A stretch of DNA of 64,000 nucleotides from Nocardioides palaemonis. GTDB lineage: Bacteria > Actinomycetota > Actinomycetes > Propionibacteriales > Nocardioidaceae. The position numbers and the translations under genes were made by a program. The stretch covers positions 868,001-932,000 of the forward strand of contig NZ_JAGVQR010000001.1 in the NCBI RefSeq assembly GCF_018275325.1, in the 5' to 3' direction. Below the pieces are notes generated by a model that worked only from the letters and a program-made list of their open reading frames with translations, was not told the origin of the DNA and did not search any database. Each line of letters opens with the position of its first letter. Within the stretch, counting starts at the first letter, position 1. Positions 50,489-60,165 of this stretch are shown piece by piece.

Positions 50489-52855
50489 TCATGTCCGCTC
50501 AAGCCGCCGCGAGAGGTAGGGCGCGGTCGCGCTGCCCTCGGCCCTCGCGATGTCGGCCAGCGTGCCGGTCGCGACAACCCGACCGCCGGCATCTCCTCCG
50601 CCTGGACCGAGATCGATGACCCAGTCCGCGGTGGCGATCGCGTCGAGGTCGTGCTCGACGAGGACCACCGTGTTGCCGGCGTCGACGAGCCGGTGCAGCT
50701 GGCGCAGCAGCAGAGCGATGTCTGCGGGGTGGAGTCCGGAGGTCGGCTCGTCGAGCAGGTAGAGGGCATGGCCGCGGTGAGCGCGCTGGAGCTCGGTGGC
50801 GAGCTTGATGCGCTGTGCCTCCCCGCCGCTGAGCTCGGTCGCCGGCTGTCCAAGTCGCAGGTAGCCCAGACCCACCTCGCGAAGCGTCTGGAGGCTGCGT
50901 GCGGCGGCCGGTACGTCGGCCAGGAACGTGGCGGCGTCGTCGACGGACAGGTCGAGAACCTCCGCGATGCTCTTGCCGCGGTAGGTGATCTGGAGCGTCT
51001 CGGGGCTGTAGCGATCGCCGTGGCACGTCGGGCAGGGAGCGTAGGTGCCAGGCAGAAACAGTAGCTCGACGGAGACGAATCCCTCGCCCTGACAGGTCTC
51101 GCAGCGGCCCCCGGCGACGTTGAAGGAGAAGCGGCCGGCGCCGTAGCCGCGGGCCCGCGCCGCGTCCGTGGCGGCGTACAACTTCCGCACGGCATCGAAC
51201 ATCCCCGTGTACGTCGCGAGGTTGGACCGCGGCGTCCGGCCGATCGGGCGCTGATCGACCAATACCAGTCGGTCGAACGACTCACGAGCAGTCGGGTCCT
51301 CGGCCAGGACCTGGGTGACCAGGGTCGACTTGCCGGACCCGGACACCCCGGTGACGGCGGTCAGCACGCACAGCGGGATATCGACAGACAGGTCGCGCAG
51401 GTTGTGGCGATGTACGCCGGTCAGTCGCAGCCAGCCCTGCGGGGCCCGCGCATCGTGCACGAGCCGCTCAGCGCGACCGAACAGGTAGGCGCTGGTGACC
51501 GACTCAGTCACGTCCTCCAGGCCCGCGACAGGGCCGCTGTGAAGCACTCGACCTCCGGCCTCGCCCGCACCCGGGCCGATATCGACGACCCAATCTGCTC
51601 GTCGTACGACGTCGAGGTCGTGCTCCACGACGAACAGTGTGTTCCCGGACGCCTTGAGGCGGTCCAGGACATCCAGCAGCGGCTCCGCGTCGGCCGGGTG
51701 CAGGCCGGCGAAGGGCTCGTCCAGGACGTAGACGACTCCGAACAGACCCGAACGCAGCTGGGTGGCGATCCGCAGGCGCTGCGCCTCTCCGGGCGACAGC
51801 GTCGTCGAGCTCCGTCCCAGGCTGAGATAACCCAGGCCCAGATCGAGGAGCACCTCGACGCGCGCGACCAGGTCAGTGCAGATCCGCGCCGCGACCTCGT
51901 CGGCACCCGCGGGCCGCTCAGCGACCGGACGCAGCAGAGCCACCAGCGCTGTGAAGGGCAGGTCGTTGACCTCGGCGATCGAACGCCCGAGAAAGGTCAC
52001 CGCGAGGGCCTCGGGCCGTAGTCCACTGCCCTGGCAATCCGGGCAGGGCGCTTCCTCCACGAACCGCATGGCCCGCTCGCGCATCCGCTCGCTCGTGGAG
52101 TCGGCCAGCACGTGCATGACGTGGCTGCGCGCGCTCCAGAACTTCCCGTAGTAGCCGTGGTCGACGCGACCTGGTTCCGGCTCGATGAGCACCGAGGGCT
52201 GCTCGTCGGTGAACAGCAGCCAGTCGCGGACCCGCTTCCTGAGACTGTGCCACGGCTTGTCGACGTCGATGCCGAGCCCCATCACGATGCTGCGCAGGTT
52301 GGCGCCCTGCCACGCGCCCGGCCAGGCGGCGATCGCCCCTTCACGGATGCTCAGTGACGGGTCCGGGACAAGCAGCTCCTCGGTGACGTCGTGGACGACG
52401 CCCAGGCCGTGGCAGCGCGGGCACGCGCCCGCGCTGGTGTTGGGCGAGAACGCCTCGGCCGCGAGGTGATCGGCACCAGCCGGGTAATCGCCGGCCCGCG
52501 AGTAGAGGATCCGCAGCAGGTTGGACAGCGTGGTGATGGTGCCGACCGACGAGCGTGAGGTGGCCGCGCCCCGGCGCTGCTGAAGCGCGACCGCAGGCGG
52601 CAGGCCGGTGATCTCCTGGACGTGCGGGGCACCGACCTGCTGCAGCAGCCGGCGCGCGTAGGGCGCGACCGACTCGAAGTAGCGGCGCTGCGCCTCGGCG
52701 TACAGCGTTCCGAAGGCCAGCGACGACTTCCCCGACCCAGAGATCCCGGTGAACGCCACCATCACGTTGCGAGGAATGTCCACGTCAATGTTGCGCAGGT
52801 TGTTCTCATTGGCACCGCGGACACGCACAAAGCCATCGGTCGCATCGGTGGTCAC
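50489..52855 (-). CDS. UvrA-like ABC protein (UvrA2/DrrC type)
   Basis: A 788-aa protein with two ABC ATPase units: Walker A GISGSGKSS and GVSGSGKST, signatures LSPGEAQRLR and LSGGEAQRIK, and zinc-finger pairs CPRCHGLG/CPDCQGSG and CETCQGEG/CPTCHGDR. It is shorter than the roughly 950-aa repair UvrA, as expected of paralogues lacking the UvrB-binding insert, which act in resistance to DNA-intercalating drugs or in an unknown repair branch. GTG 52855 follows AGGGG six bases upstream. It stands alone on its strand. Confidence 0.88.
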   Translation of the reverse strand: MTTDATDGFVRVRGANENNLRNIDVDIPRNVMVAFTGISGSGKSSLAFGTLYAEAQRRYFESVAPYARRLLQQVGAPHVQEITGLPPAVALQQRRGAATSRSSVGTITTLSNLLRILYSRAGDYPAGADHLAAEAFSPNTSAGACPRCHGLGVVHDVTEELLVPDPSLSIREGAIAAWPGAWQGANLRSIVMGLGIDVDKPWHSLRKRVRDWLLFTDEQPSVLIEPEPGRVDHGYYGKFWSARSHVMHVLADSTSERMRERAMRFVEEAPCPDCQGSGLRPEALAVTFLGRSIAEVNDLPFTALVALLRPVAERPAGADEVAARICTDLVARVEVLLDLGLGYLSLGRSSTTLSPGEAQRLRIATQLRSGLFGVVYVLDEPFAGLHPADAEPLLDVLDRLKASGNTLFVVEHDLDVVRRADWVVDIGPGAGEAGGRVLHSGPVAGLEDVTESVTSAYLFGRAERLVHDARAPQGWLRLTGVHRHNLRDLSVDIPLCVLTAVTGVSGSGKSTLVTQVLAEDPTARESFDRLVLVDQRPIGRTPRSNLATYTGMFDAVRKLYAATDAARARGYGAGRFSFNVAGGRCETCQGEGFVSVELLFLPGTYAPCPTCHGDRYSPETLQITYRGKSIAEVLDLSVDDAATFLADVPAAARSLQTLREVGLGYLRLGQPATELSGGEAQRIKLATELQRAHRGHALYLLDEPTSGLHPADIALLLRQLHRLVDAGNTVVLVEHDLDAIATADWVIDLGPGGGDAGGRVVATGTLADIARAEGSATAPYLSRRLERT

Positions 52856-53016
52856 GTGCTGCCCCTGTCGGTCGCTCTCGGTTTGCTCCACAACGAAGTA
52901 TCGCGTTCCCCGAAGAGTGCTTGAGACTCCCACGGCGAAACGGGCCCGCCCTCCGAAGCCCACTGTGAGTTGGTGTACGCAAGCATCAAGGTCGGCGAGT
53001 GGGTGAGGAGCACCGT

Positions 53017-54183
53017 ATGCGTGACGATGATCTCGGCAATGCGGATGAGCAAGCAGCCGAAGACACAGCAGATCGGTCGGTCGGAACGCTGGAGTTGTTC
53101 TTCGACCTGGTCTTCGTCTACGCGATGTCGCAGGTCACTGAACTGATGCTCGCGGACATCTCCTGGGCGGGGTTCTGCCGCGGGAATCTGGCGCTCGCTG
53201 CTGTGTGATGGGCGTGGGCCTGCTACGCCTGGCTGACGAACACCTCCGACCACGACGGACCCGGGCCTCGCCTGCTGCTCTTTCTCGCGATGGCGGCCAT
53301 GCTGATGGCCGCGGTCGCGCTGCCGCAGGCGTTCGCCGCGCGGGCGCTGGTCTTTGCGCTTGCATTCCTGGCGGTCCGACTGATCCACGTCGTGCTGCTG
53401 GCTCTTGACGTGCGGGGCGAGGCGGACGTGGGTTCGGCCGCGCTGCGACTAGTCCCCACCCTGCTCGCCGGCCCGGCAGTGCTGGTGGCCGCGGCGTTCT
53501 TCGACACGCCAGAACGAGAGTTGCTGTGGATCGTGGCCGCGGTGATGGATCTGTCGGGGCCGGTCCTGGTCGGGACCACCGGTTGGAGCGTGACACCTGC
53601 CTACTTCGTGGAGCGGCACGGGCTGATCATCATCATCGCGCTGGGTGAGGCGATCGTTGGGGTAGGCGCTGGCGCCGAAGCCGCTCTTCCGCGCCCGAGT
53701 GTTGTGACGGCCGTCCTCCTCGCCGTGCTGATCGCGGCCGGTCTGTGGTGGTCCTACTTCGGCTATCTGCGCGGCGGTGGCGAACGACGGCTGCGCGGCA
53801 CCACTGATCGGGAACGGTCAAGGCTCGCGCGCGACTCCTACAGCTACCTGCATCTGCCGCTCGTGGCCGGGGTGGTGTTCTTCGCTCTCGGGGTGCACGA
53901 AGCAGTCGCGGCACCGGGGGAACCACTCCCCTTGTTGCCGGCCGTCGCCCTGGCCGGTGGCGTTGCGATGTTCTACGTCGGCGACGTCGCCCACCGATGG
54001 CGCGACCACCACCAGCTCGCCACCGGTCGCCTGGTGGCCGCAGTGGGGGCTGCTTCGCTGATCCCGGTCGCGGTGGTGGCGCCTGCTTTGGCGGCGCTCG
54101 CCGGGCTAATCCTCGTCTGCGTGCTGCACACCAGCTGGGAACTCTGGCACCACCCGGCGATCGGCCCGGTCGACGACTCCTGA
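53017..54183 (+). pseudogene. ltrA: Low-temperature-requirement A (LtrA) membrane protein with one nonsense codon
   Basis: The LtrA frame starts at ATG 53017 (RSVGTLELFFDLVFVYAMSQVTEL is the family start) behind GTGAGGAG. It runs to TGA at 53206-53208 inside NLALAAV-stop-WAWACYAWLTNT, where relatives have a Trp-rich helix. It then continues in the same frame for 325 more codons with helices and motifs intact (VERHGLIIIIALGEAIVGVG, WWSYFGYL, SYLHLPLVAGV). A single TGG to TGA change explains the stop. Unless read through, the protein is lost. Confidence 0.85.
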
Positions 54184-54235
54184 TCGTCCAGTGCCATCGC
54201 CGCGCAGACTCTCGCAACTACGGCTTGGGACTACC

Positions 54236-55885
54236 TCACCGGACGGCGTTTCGCAGGGGCTCGCCGACGGAGGCACGGCGCAGTCGCCACGCGCGTGTCG
54301 CCAGGTGGAGGTTGAGCTGTGCCTCGACGTCGTTGAGGTCGTGGCCCGAGATCTCGGTGATGCGGCTGATTCGGTAGCGCAGTGTGTTGCGGTGGATGGT
54401 GAGCGTCGTTGACGTGTCGGCGTACTTGCCCCCGTGGTCAAGGTAGGCCGCTAGCGTGGGGACGAGCTCGGTGCCGTGGCGACGGTCGTAGCTCAATAGG
54501 TCGCCGAGCCAGTCCCTGATGAGGCGCTCGACCTCCTCAGCGTTGCCGTCGAGGGCGAGCAGCCGGTCTACTCCCAAGTCGGCGTAGGCGATGAAGCCAT
54601 ACGGATCGTGGGACTGCTGACGAGCCCTGAGTGCTCGTCGGGCTTGCTCATACGCACGTGGGATCTGTTCCGGCGAGTTGGCCGGCTCCCCCTTGGCGAT
54701 CACACCGTTGGTGTCGCCGTAGGCGCGCGACAAGTCGTTGAACAAGCGGCCCATGTCGACACCTCGATGGGCGAGGGCGACGACCAGTCCCCGGTTCCGG
54801 ACGACCAAGCAGGCCAGTCGCTGACGAGCCATGGCCATCCGGAGGTGATCGACGTCGCGGTCGTGCCCGCGGTGACCCCGCTCGGAGGACCATGCGCACA
54901 CGATCAGGTCGTGCGGAACGCCAAGGTCGTGGCCCTGAGCGGATGCCCGGTCCACGGCTACGTCGGCCGGGAGCCCTTCAAGAAGGTCGTCGAGGAGGTC
55001 TCGACTCAGTCGGTTCTCCAGTTCATTCATCGCTACGGCCTTGGCCCTCAGCAGCCCCAGTGCGACGCCCGCGTACCGCAGAGCGAATGATGCGTCGTCT
55101 CGGTCTTTGTCCGGTGGCACCTCCAGTTCGATCGTGCCGAGTTCGGGGCGTCCGCCGATGACCTCCTCGAGCGAGGTTCGCTCGAGGACCGGTTGGTACC
55201 GGCCGGCAACCGTGATCCGGGTCGTCTCGTGCCCGAATCTGTCCCGCAGCACGACAGCGGAGCCAGTGAGCCGGCTGAGTGAGGTGGCCACGTCGAGCTC
55301 AGTCCCGGTCGTGGACAGTCGGGCGAACTCCTCAAGCACCCCCTCACGGTGCTGCAGGGCCGCGACGGTGCGCGCCATCTCGTTATTGGCTGCATCGAGT
55401 TCGTGGGCGCGTCGGCGGTGGCGCTCGCGCACCTGCGCGTCCGCGAGCGCCGTCCCGAGGAGATCGCCCAACCGTTCGATGACGAACAGTTGTTCGGGGT
55501 CGGGCCGGGCGAAGCTGCGAAGGACCAGTCGGCCCGGGGCGCCGTTCGAGACCGCCACAGCCGTCGTCGACGTCCAGGAGTCGCCGTTGTCCTGCACGAA
55601 TACCCGTTCACCGGTTGAGGGGCTCGGTTCCGCCGGCTTCGTTGGCTCCCCGGGGGGCAGGGTGATCCACTCCCGGTCCCGCTGGAAGGTGACGTGAACC
55701 AACTGGCAGCCGGTCACCGACTCGACCTCACGCTTCAGGACGTTGATGACCTCGTCCACGTCGTGACGTTGCATCATCGCCATGGACATCACCAGCAGCC
55801 CATCGAGGCCGGTGACGGCACGCCGCAGATCCAGCTCGCCGGTTGGCACCACGGTTCCGGTTGTGGCGGGCTCGCAGACGGTCAT
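54236..55885 (-). CDS. PucR-family regulator with GAF-like sensor
   Basis: A 549-aa transcription factor. A GAF-like N-terminal domain (about 20-160: LDGLLVMSMAMMQRHDVDEVINVLKRE) is followed by a coiled coil (VRERHRRRAHELDAANNEMA), a middle domain (about 195-400) and the PucR C-terminal helix-turn-helix (LVPTLAAYLDHGGKYADTST, then LTIHRNTLRYRISRITEISG). Start ATG 55885 gives the conserved N-terminus. It is divergent from the formaldehyde-dehydrogenase operon and is its likely regulator. Confidence 0.85.
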   Translation of the reverse strand: MTVCEPATTGTVVPTGELDLRRAVTGLDGLLVMSMAMMQRHDVDEVINVLKREVESVTGCQLVHVTFQRDREWITLPPGEPTKPAEPSPSTGERVFVQDNGDSWTSTTAVAVSNGAPGRLVLRSFARPDPEQLFVIERLGDLLGTALADAQVRERHRRRAHELDAANNEMARTVAALQHREGVLEEFARLSTTGTELDVATSLSRLTGSAVVLRDRFGHETTRITVAGRYQPVLERTSLEEVIGGRPELGTIELEVPPDKDRDDASFALRYAGVALGLLRAKAVAMNELENRLSRDLLDDLLEGLPADVAVDRASAQGHDLGVPHDLIVCAWSSERGHRGHDRDVDHLRMAMARQRLACLVVRNRGLVVALAHRGVDMGRLFNDLSRAYGDTNGVIAKGEPANSPEQIPRAYEQARRALRARQQSHDPYGFIAYADLGVDRLLALDGNAEEVERLIRDWLGDLLSYDRRHGTELVPTLAAYLDHGGKYADTSTTLTIHRNTLRYRISRITEISGHDLNDVEAQLNLHLATRAWRLRRASVGEPLRNAVR

Positions 55886-56214
55886 CTCTTGATCCCTGGC
55901 CGGCCCGCCCGGGATGCCCCTGTGCCGTAGGGACCCCACAGGTCGTCGCGCTGAGCGGCGACGCCTCGGTACATGCAGCACGGATGTATCCCGGGATCCA
56001 GTCCGAGTCCGTGAGAGCTCATCGGTCCTCATCAACTCTCGGGGGCAGCGTCGCGCTCACCGTACCCCTTGCCCAGCGCACCCACCCGCGGGGAGTTGTG
56101 CACTCGAACCAAATCATGCCCCGGGACTTTGGCCTGGTGCGCCCATGACTTCTTGGTGGTCGGCGACGAGCGTGGACTGCTCGGAGGCACCGACACAACG
56201 ATTGGAGATTCGCC
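55886..56214. promoter_or_regulatory. Divergent control region of the PucR gene and the dehydrogenase operon
   Basis: A 329-bp gap without a gene. It must contain promoters for both directions. I see no clear palindrome or hexamer pair. The dehydrogenase start is preceded by a weak GGAGAT-like Shine-Dalgarno. Confidence 0.35.
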
Positions 56215-57381
56215 ATGAAGGCTGTCGTCTATCAGGGACCCAAGGATGTCGCGGTCACGGACGTTCCGGACGCCGAGATCGAACGGCCCACCGATGTGCT
56301 GGTCAAGATCACAACGACCAACATCTGCGGCTCGGACCTGCACATGTACGAGGGGCGGACCTCCTTCGAGAAGGGCCGGACGTTCGGTCACGAAAACATG
56401 GGAGAGGTGGTGGAGATCGGCAAGGGAGTAGAGAAGATCAAGGTGGGCGACCGGGTCGTGCTGCCCTTCAACATCTCGTGCGGGTTCTGCAAGAACTGCG
56501 AGCGCGGGCTCACGAACTACTGCCTGACGACGCAACCTGACCCTTCGGCCGCCGGTGCGGCCTACGGCTTCGCCGAAATGGGCCCGTACGGCGGCGGGCA
56601 GGCAGAACTGCTCCGGGTGCCCTTCGGCGACCACAACGCGCTGCGCCTGGGTGAAGACGCGCAGGACAAGGAGAACGACTACGTCATGCTCTCCGACATC
56701 TTCCCCACCGGCTACCACGCCACCGAGATGGCCGGCGTGATCCCGGGCGACAGCGTCGTGATCGCCGGGGCCGGCCCCGTGGGACTGATGGCTGCGCTGT
56801 CCGCGACGATCAAGGGCGCCGCGAAGGTCATGGTGGTCGATCGCCACCCCGACCGGCTCGCGCTGGCCGAGCAGATCGGAGCGATCGCCATCGACGACTC
56901 CAAGGTCGACCCCGTGCAGGCTGTGCTGGACGAGACCATGGGGCTCGGAGCCGACCGTGGCTGCGAGTGCGTGGGCTACCAGGCCCACGACCCGCAGGGG
57001 AACGAAGACCCGGCTGCCACCTTGAACATGCTCATCAACTCGGTGCGTTTCACCGGCGGGATCGGCACCGTCGGCGTGTTCGTCCCCGAGGACCCGGGGG
57101 CCAAGGGCGAATTGGCCAAGCAGGGCAAGGCGGCCATCGACTTCGGCACCCACTGGTTCAAGGGACAGACCATGGGCAACGGTCAGTGCCCGGTCAAGAC
57201 GTACAACCGCCGGCTGCGAGACCTCATCGCGGCTGACAAGGCGAAGCCGTCCTGGATCGTCTCCCACGAGATCTCGCTGGACCAGGCCGCCGACGCCTAC
57301 AGGAACTTCGACTCCAGGGCCGAGGGCTGGACCAAGGTCGTCATCAAGCCGGGTATGTCCGACGGAAAGAAGGCAAACTGA
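56215..57381 (+). CDS. Zinc-dependent formaldehyde/alcohol dehydrogenase (glutathione-independent type)
   Basis: A 388-aa medium-chain dehydrogenase. Catalytic zinc ligands are Cys38 (ICGSDLHMYEGR) and His59-Glu60 (GHENMGEVVEIG); the structural zinc is bound by Cys89, 92, 95 and 103. VVIAGAGPVGLMAAL is the NAD loop. The long insert (GYQAHDPQGNEDPAATLNML) and DIFPTGYHA are typical of glutathione-independent formaldehyde dehydrogenase/dismutase relatives. It is followed one base later by a PfpI gene and then a monooxygenase-like gene: one detoxification operon. Confidence 0.88.
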   Translation: MKAVVYQGPKDVAVTDVPDAEIERPTDVLVKITTTNICGSDLHMYEGRTSFEKGRTFGHENMGEVVEIGKGVEKIKVGDRVVLPFNISCGFCKNCERGLTNYCLTTQPDPSAAGAAYGFAEMGPYGGGQAELLRVPFGDHNALRLGEDAQDKENDYVMLSDIFPTGYHATEMAGVIPGDSVVIAGAGPVGLMAALSATIKGAAKVMVVDRHPDRLALAEQIGAIAIDDSKVDPVQAVLDETMGLGADRGCECVGYQAHDPQGNEDPAATLNMLINSVRFTGGIGTVGVFVPEDPGAKGELAKQGKAAIDFGTHWFKGQTMGNGQCPVKTYNRRLRDLIAADKAKPSWIVSHEISLDQAADAYRNFDSRAEGWTKVVIKPGMSDGKKAN

Positions 57382-57382
57382 T

Positions 57383-57952
57383 ATGGCAGCAGATCTTCAG
57401 GGCAAGAGGGTCGCGATCCTCGCCGCGGACGGGGTCGAGCGCGTTGAGCTCGAGCAACCCCGCGAAGTACTGGACCGCGCGGGCGCTCAGACCGAGGTCC
57501 TCTCGATCCACGACGGCGAGATCGAGGCCCGTAAGAACGACCTGGATGAAGCTGGCACGTTCACCGTCGACGGGCTGGTCGCCGACGCCTCGGTAGGTGA
57601 CTACGACGCCCTGCTGCTTCCCGGCGGCACGGTGAACCCCGACCAGCTCCGGGTCGACGAGGGCGCCGTTTCCTTCGTCCGCGACTTCGTCGAGAGCGGC
57701 AAGCCAGTGGCGGCGATCTGTCACGGGCCGTGGACGTTGATCGAGGCCGGCGTGGCCACCGGTCGCACCCTGACGTCCTTCCCGAGCATCCGCACGGATC
57801 TGCGCAATGCCGGCGCGAACGTCGTCGACCAGGAGGTCGTGGTCGACACGAATCTCATCACCAGCCGCTCGCCGGAGGACCTGCCGGCGTTCTCCGAGGC
57901 GATCGTGTCCCAACTCGCGGGCACCACGACAAAGGAAGAGGAGAAGTCATGA
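57383..57952 (+). CDS. DJ-1/PfpI family protein
   Basis: A 189-aa class I glutamine amidotransferase-fold protein. The nucleophile is Cys113 in AAICHGPW with His114 next to it, and the acidic partner is the Glu of GVERVELEQP near 19-24. Relatives act as glyoxalases/deglycases or general stress proteins, fitting an aldehyde-detoxifying operon. The stop overlaps the next start (ATGA). Confidence 0.88.
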   Translation: MAADLQGKRVAILAADGVERVELEQPREVLDRAGAQTEVLSIHDGEIEARKNDLDEAGTFTVDGLVADASVGDYDALLLPGGTVNPDQLRVDEGAVSFVRDFVESGKPVAAICHGPWTLIEAGVATGRTLTSFPSIRTDLRNAGANVVDQEVVVDTNLITSRSPEDLPAFSEAIVSQLAGTTTKEEEKS

Positions 57953-58251
57953 GTGTGACCAAGGGATTGCTGGTCAGGTTTGACGCGTTGCCCGGCAAGG
58001 AGGACGACGTGAAGGAGTTCCTCGACAGCGGCCGTGCGCTTGTCGAGGACGAGCAGGCGACCACCGCGTGGTTCGCGATCCGCCTCGGGCCGACCTCGTT
58101 CGGGATCTTCGACGTGTTCCCCGATGACGCCGGACGTGACGCCCACCTGTCCGGCCCTGTTGCGGTAGCTCTCGGCGAGCAGACCGGCACGTTGTTCTCC
58201 GAACCGACGATCGAGAAGCTCGACGTGTTGGGCTCCAAACTCCCCGCCTGA
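57949..58251 (+). CDS. Antibiotic-biosynthesis-monooxygenase-like (ABM) protein
   Basis: A 100-aa ferredoxin-like dimeric alpha/beta barrel protein (LLVRFDALPGKEDDVKEFLDSG, then TTAWFAIRLGPTSFGIFDVF and AHLSGPVAVAL). AGGAAGAGG lies shortly before ATG 57949. It may oxidise or bind a small quinone or aldehyde product; no catalytic residue can be pinned down. Confidence 0.78.
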   Translation: MSVTKGLLVRFDALPGKEDDVKEFLDSGRALVEDEQATTAWFAIRLGPTSFGIFDVFPDDAGRDAHLSGPVAVALGEQTGTLFSEPTIEKLDVLGSKLPA

Positions 58252-58392
58252 CACCACAGACCGGGAGTACTTGCCCCGACATGAGGGGTCGCTGCACGCG
58301 GTGACTTCGGGCTGACACAGCCCGCTGACGTCGTGGCAGCGGCCCCTTCTCTTGCGGCCTATCGCACATCACCAGCAGATCGAGGAACCGCG

Positions 58393-59523
58393 ATGACAGG
58401 ACCTGACGACGGCGTTGCCAGGACGCGTTCACCCGAGGTAGCAGTGATCGGGGGCGGGATCGTCGGTCTGTCGACGGCGTACGCGCTGCGGGAGCAGGGC
58501 GTGCCGGTGCGCTTGTACGAGGCCGGTCTGCCCGGAACTGGTCAGTCCGCAGGCGAGTCGCGGATCTTCCGGCATGCCCACGACGACCCGCGACTCGTCG
58601 CTTTCGCGCGCGAAAGCCGCGGCGTATGGGATGAGTGGGCCGAACACTTCGACGTCGAGCTGGTCTCATCAGACGGTGTCGTGGCGATCGGCGACAGCGC
58701 CCTGGCGCGGCTGCGGGTGCTCGACCAGGTCGGCGGCGTGAAAGCGTACGAGATCGATGCAGCCGAGCTCGCCCAGCGGATGCCGCTGCTCGCTGGGTAC
58801 TCGGGGCCAGCGGTGCTCGACGAGTCGGGCGGCGCGATCCGCACCCGCACCGCGATCACGGCACTCGCGGGAGCCCTCGCCGATGCCGTCACCACCGCAG
58901 AGGTCATCTCCATCGATCCCCGCGCCGATGGGACGGTCGAGGTGCGCAGCGTCACCGACCGGGCTGTCTACTCCAATGTGGTCGTGTGCGCCGGCCGCGA
59001 AACCGCCCGCCTGGCCCGCAGCGTCGGCCTGTCGCTGCCGGTTCGCCTTGCCGCGCACGTCCGGCTGACCTTCGACGTGAAAGCCGCCGCCCCGGCACGA
59101 GTCGCGTGCCTGCAGGACAGCAGCGGCGTCTTCGGCGAAGTCGGCGTCTACGCGACGCCGCTACCGGGCAACAGCAGTTATTCGGTCGGACTCAGCGAGA
59201 CCGTCGGCGTCCGCGACGACGGGACGTTCATCGACCCTGCGGCGATTCGATCGCTGGACGAACGCGCGCGCGAATACGTGACACGGGCGCTGCCCGGTCT
59301 CCACCCAGAGCCCCGCGACTTTCTTCACTGCTGGGTGACCGAGCTCCCATGGAGCGAGGACGGCGTGGCCGTGTGGGAGGCAGGCTCTGTCATTTTTGTG
59401 GCCGGTCACAATCTGTTCAAGCAGGCACCTGCGCTGGGTCGCGCTCTCGCCCGAGCCGCGACAGGTGAAGGTCTCGCCGCCGAGCTCGAGCAGGGGGCGC
59501 GCCTGGGTGAGCCACAGCAATAG
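58393..59523 (+). CDS. FAD-dependent amine oxidoreductase (DAO, sarcosine oxidase-like)
   Basis: A 376-aa flavoprotein. VAVIGGGIVGLSTAYALREQG (about 15-35) is the FAD-binding Rossmann start, GQSAGESRIFRHAH the sarcosine-oxidase-type flavin contact, and the C-terminal GVAVWEAGSVIFVAGHNLFKQAPALGRALA the second FAD segment. Relatives oxidise N-methyl amino acids and release formaldehyde, which would suit the upstream dehydrogenase. GAGGAA lies six bases before ATG 58393. Confidence 0.85.
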   Translation: MTGPDDGVARTRSPEVAVIGGGIVGLSTAYALREQGVPVRLYEAGLPGTGQSAGESRIFRHAHDDPRLVAFARESRGVWDEWAEHFDVELVSSDGVVAIGDSALARLRVLDQVGGVKAYEIDAAELAQRMPLLAGYSGPAVLDESGGAIRTRTAITALAGALADAVTTAEVISIDPRADGTVEVRSVTDRAVYSNVVVCAGRETARLARSVGLSLPVRLAAHVRLTFDVKAAAPARVACLQDSSGVFGEVGVYATPLPGNSSYSVGLSETVGVRDDGTFIDPAAIRSLDERAREYVTRALPGLHPEPRDFLHCWVTELPWSEDGVAVWEAGSVIFVAGHNLFKQAPALGRALARAATGEGLAAELEQGARLGEPQQ

Positions 59524-59898
59524 GCTCCCGATCCATTCGACGTAGCATCCACGGGTCCTTCTGTGCGCGGCAGCCGACTGGCAAGGGCAAGCGTAGGTTG
59601 AGGTATGGATCAACAAGACCTTCCCTGTTCACCCAGTGCACACCCCGCCCGCTCATCGGCATGAGCGTGCACAAGGGAAGCGGCCGCGGGGGAGTGCCGG
59701 CGCCTGTACCTCTCGTCGTGCCCGGGATGCGACGAGGGCTCCGGCGACGCCGAAGCCCTCGTACTCGAATCTGTTGAGCTCGAGCTCTACGTGCACAAGT
59801 GACTACAGGTCGTAGTGGTGATCGACGCACCCATGCTGAACTGCTCAAACGCGAGTTCGGCTGGCGTTGGGGCGTCCGTGAGGCCGCACGTTCCGAGT
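59524..59898. other. Non-coding gap
   Basis: About 375 bp with no supportable gene. A short hairpin GCTCAT-CGGC-ATGAGC occurs near 59651-59666. Confidence 0.4.
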
Positions 59899-60165
59899 TC
59901 AGCTCGGGACCAGGGCGGTGACCTTGGCCAGGTCGTCGGCGTGCAGGTCGCGCTCGACCTCGAGGTCGTAGTCGGTCTGGATGTTGATCCAGAAGCGGTC
60001 GTCGACGCCGAGGGCCTTGGACAGGCGCAGGGCGGTGTCGGTGGTGATGGCGCGCTTGCCGTGCACGATCTGGCTGATTCGGGTCTGGGGGAGACCGGTG
60101 GCCTGGGCGAGGCGGTACTGGCTGATGCCCAGCCTCGCGAGCCGCGAGGTCCCGGGCCTGTGCAC
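59899..60165 (-). pseudogene. HigA-like antitoxin, N-terminally eroded
   Basis: The frame ends LGISQYRLAQATGLPQTRIS, then QIVHGKRAITTDTALRLSKA and FWINIQTDYDLEVERDLHAD: a full HigA/VapI helix-turn-helix and C-terminus. The usual N-terminal HPGExLxEEFLxP segment is absent; a GTG at 60165 could still start an 88-aa protein. No HigB toxin is adjacent, so this is probably a remnant. Confidence 0.6.

Noticed and set aside
53206-53208. Selenocysteine codon in the LtrA gene
   Set aside because: Relatives would need Trp here, no selenocysteine-type insertion element is visible, and the protein is not a redox family.
53208-53408. Restart gene at the ATG overlapping the LtrA stop
   Set aside because: It reads a different frame with Arg/Pro/Ala-rich sequence and no LtrA homology.
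59700-59803. Short coding-like stretch ending LVLESVELELYVHK
   Set aside because: Only about 45 codons without a start codon or recognised family; it could be a gene scrap but cannot be supported.
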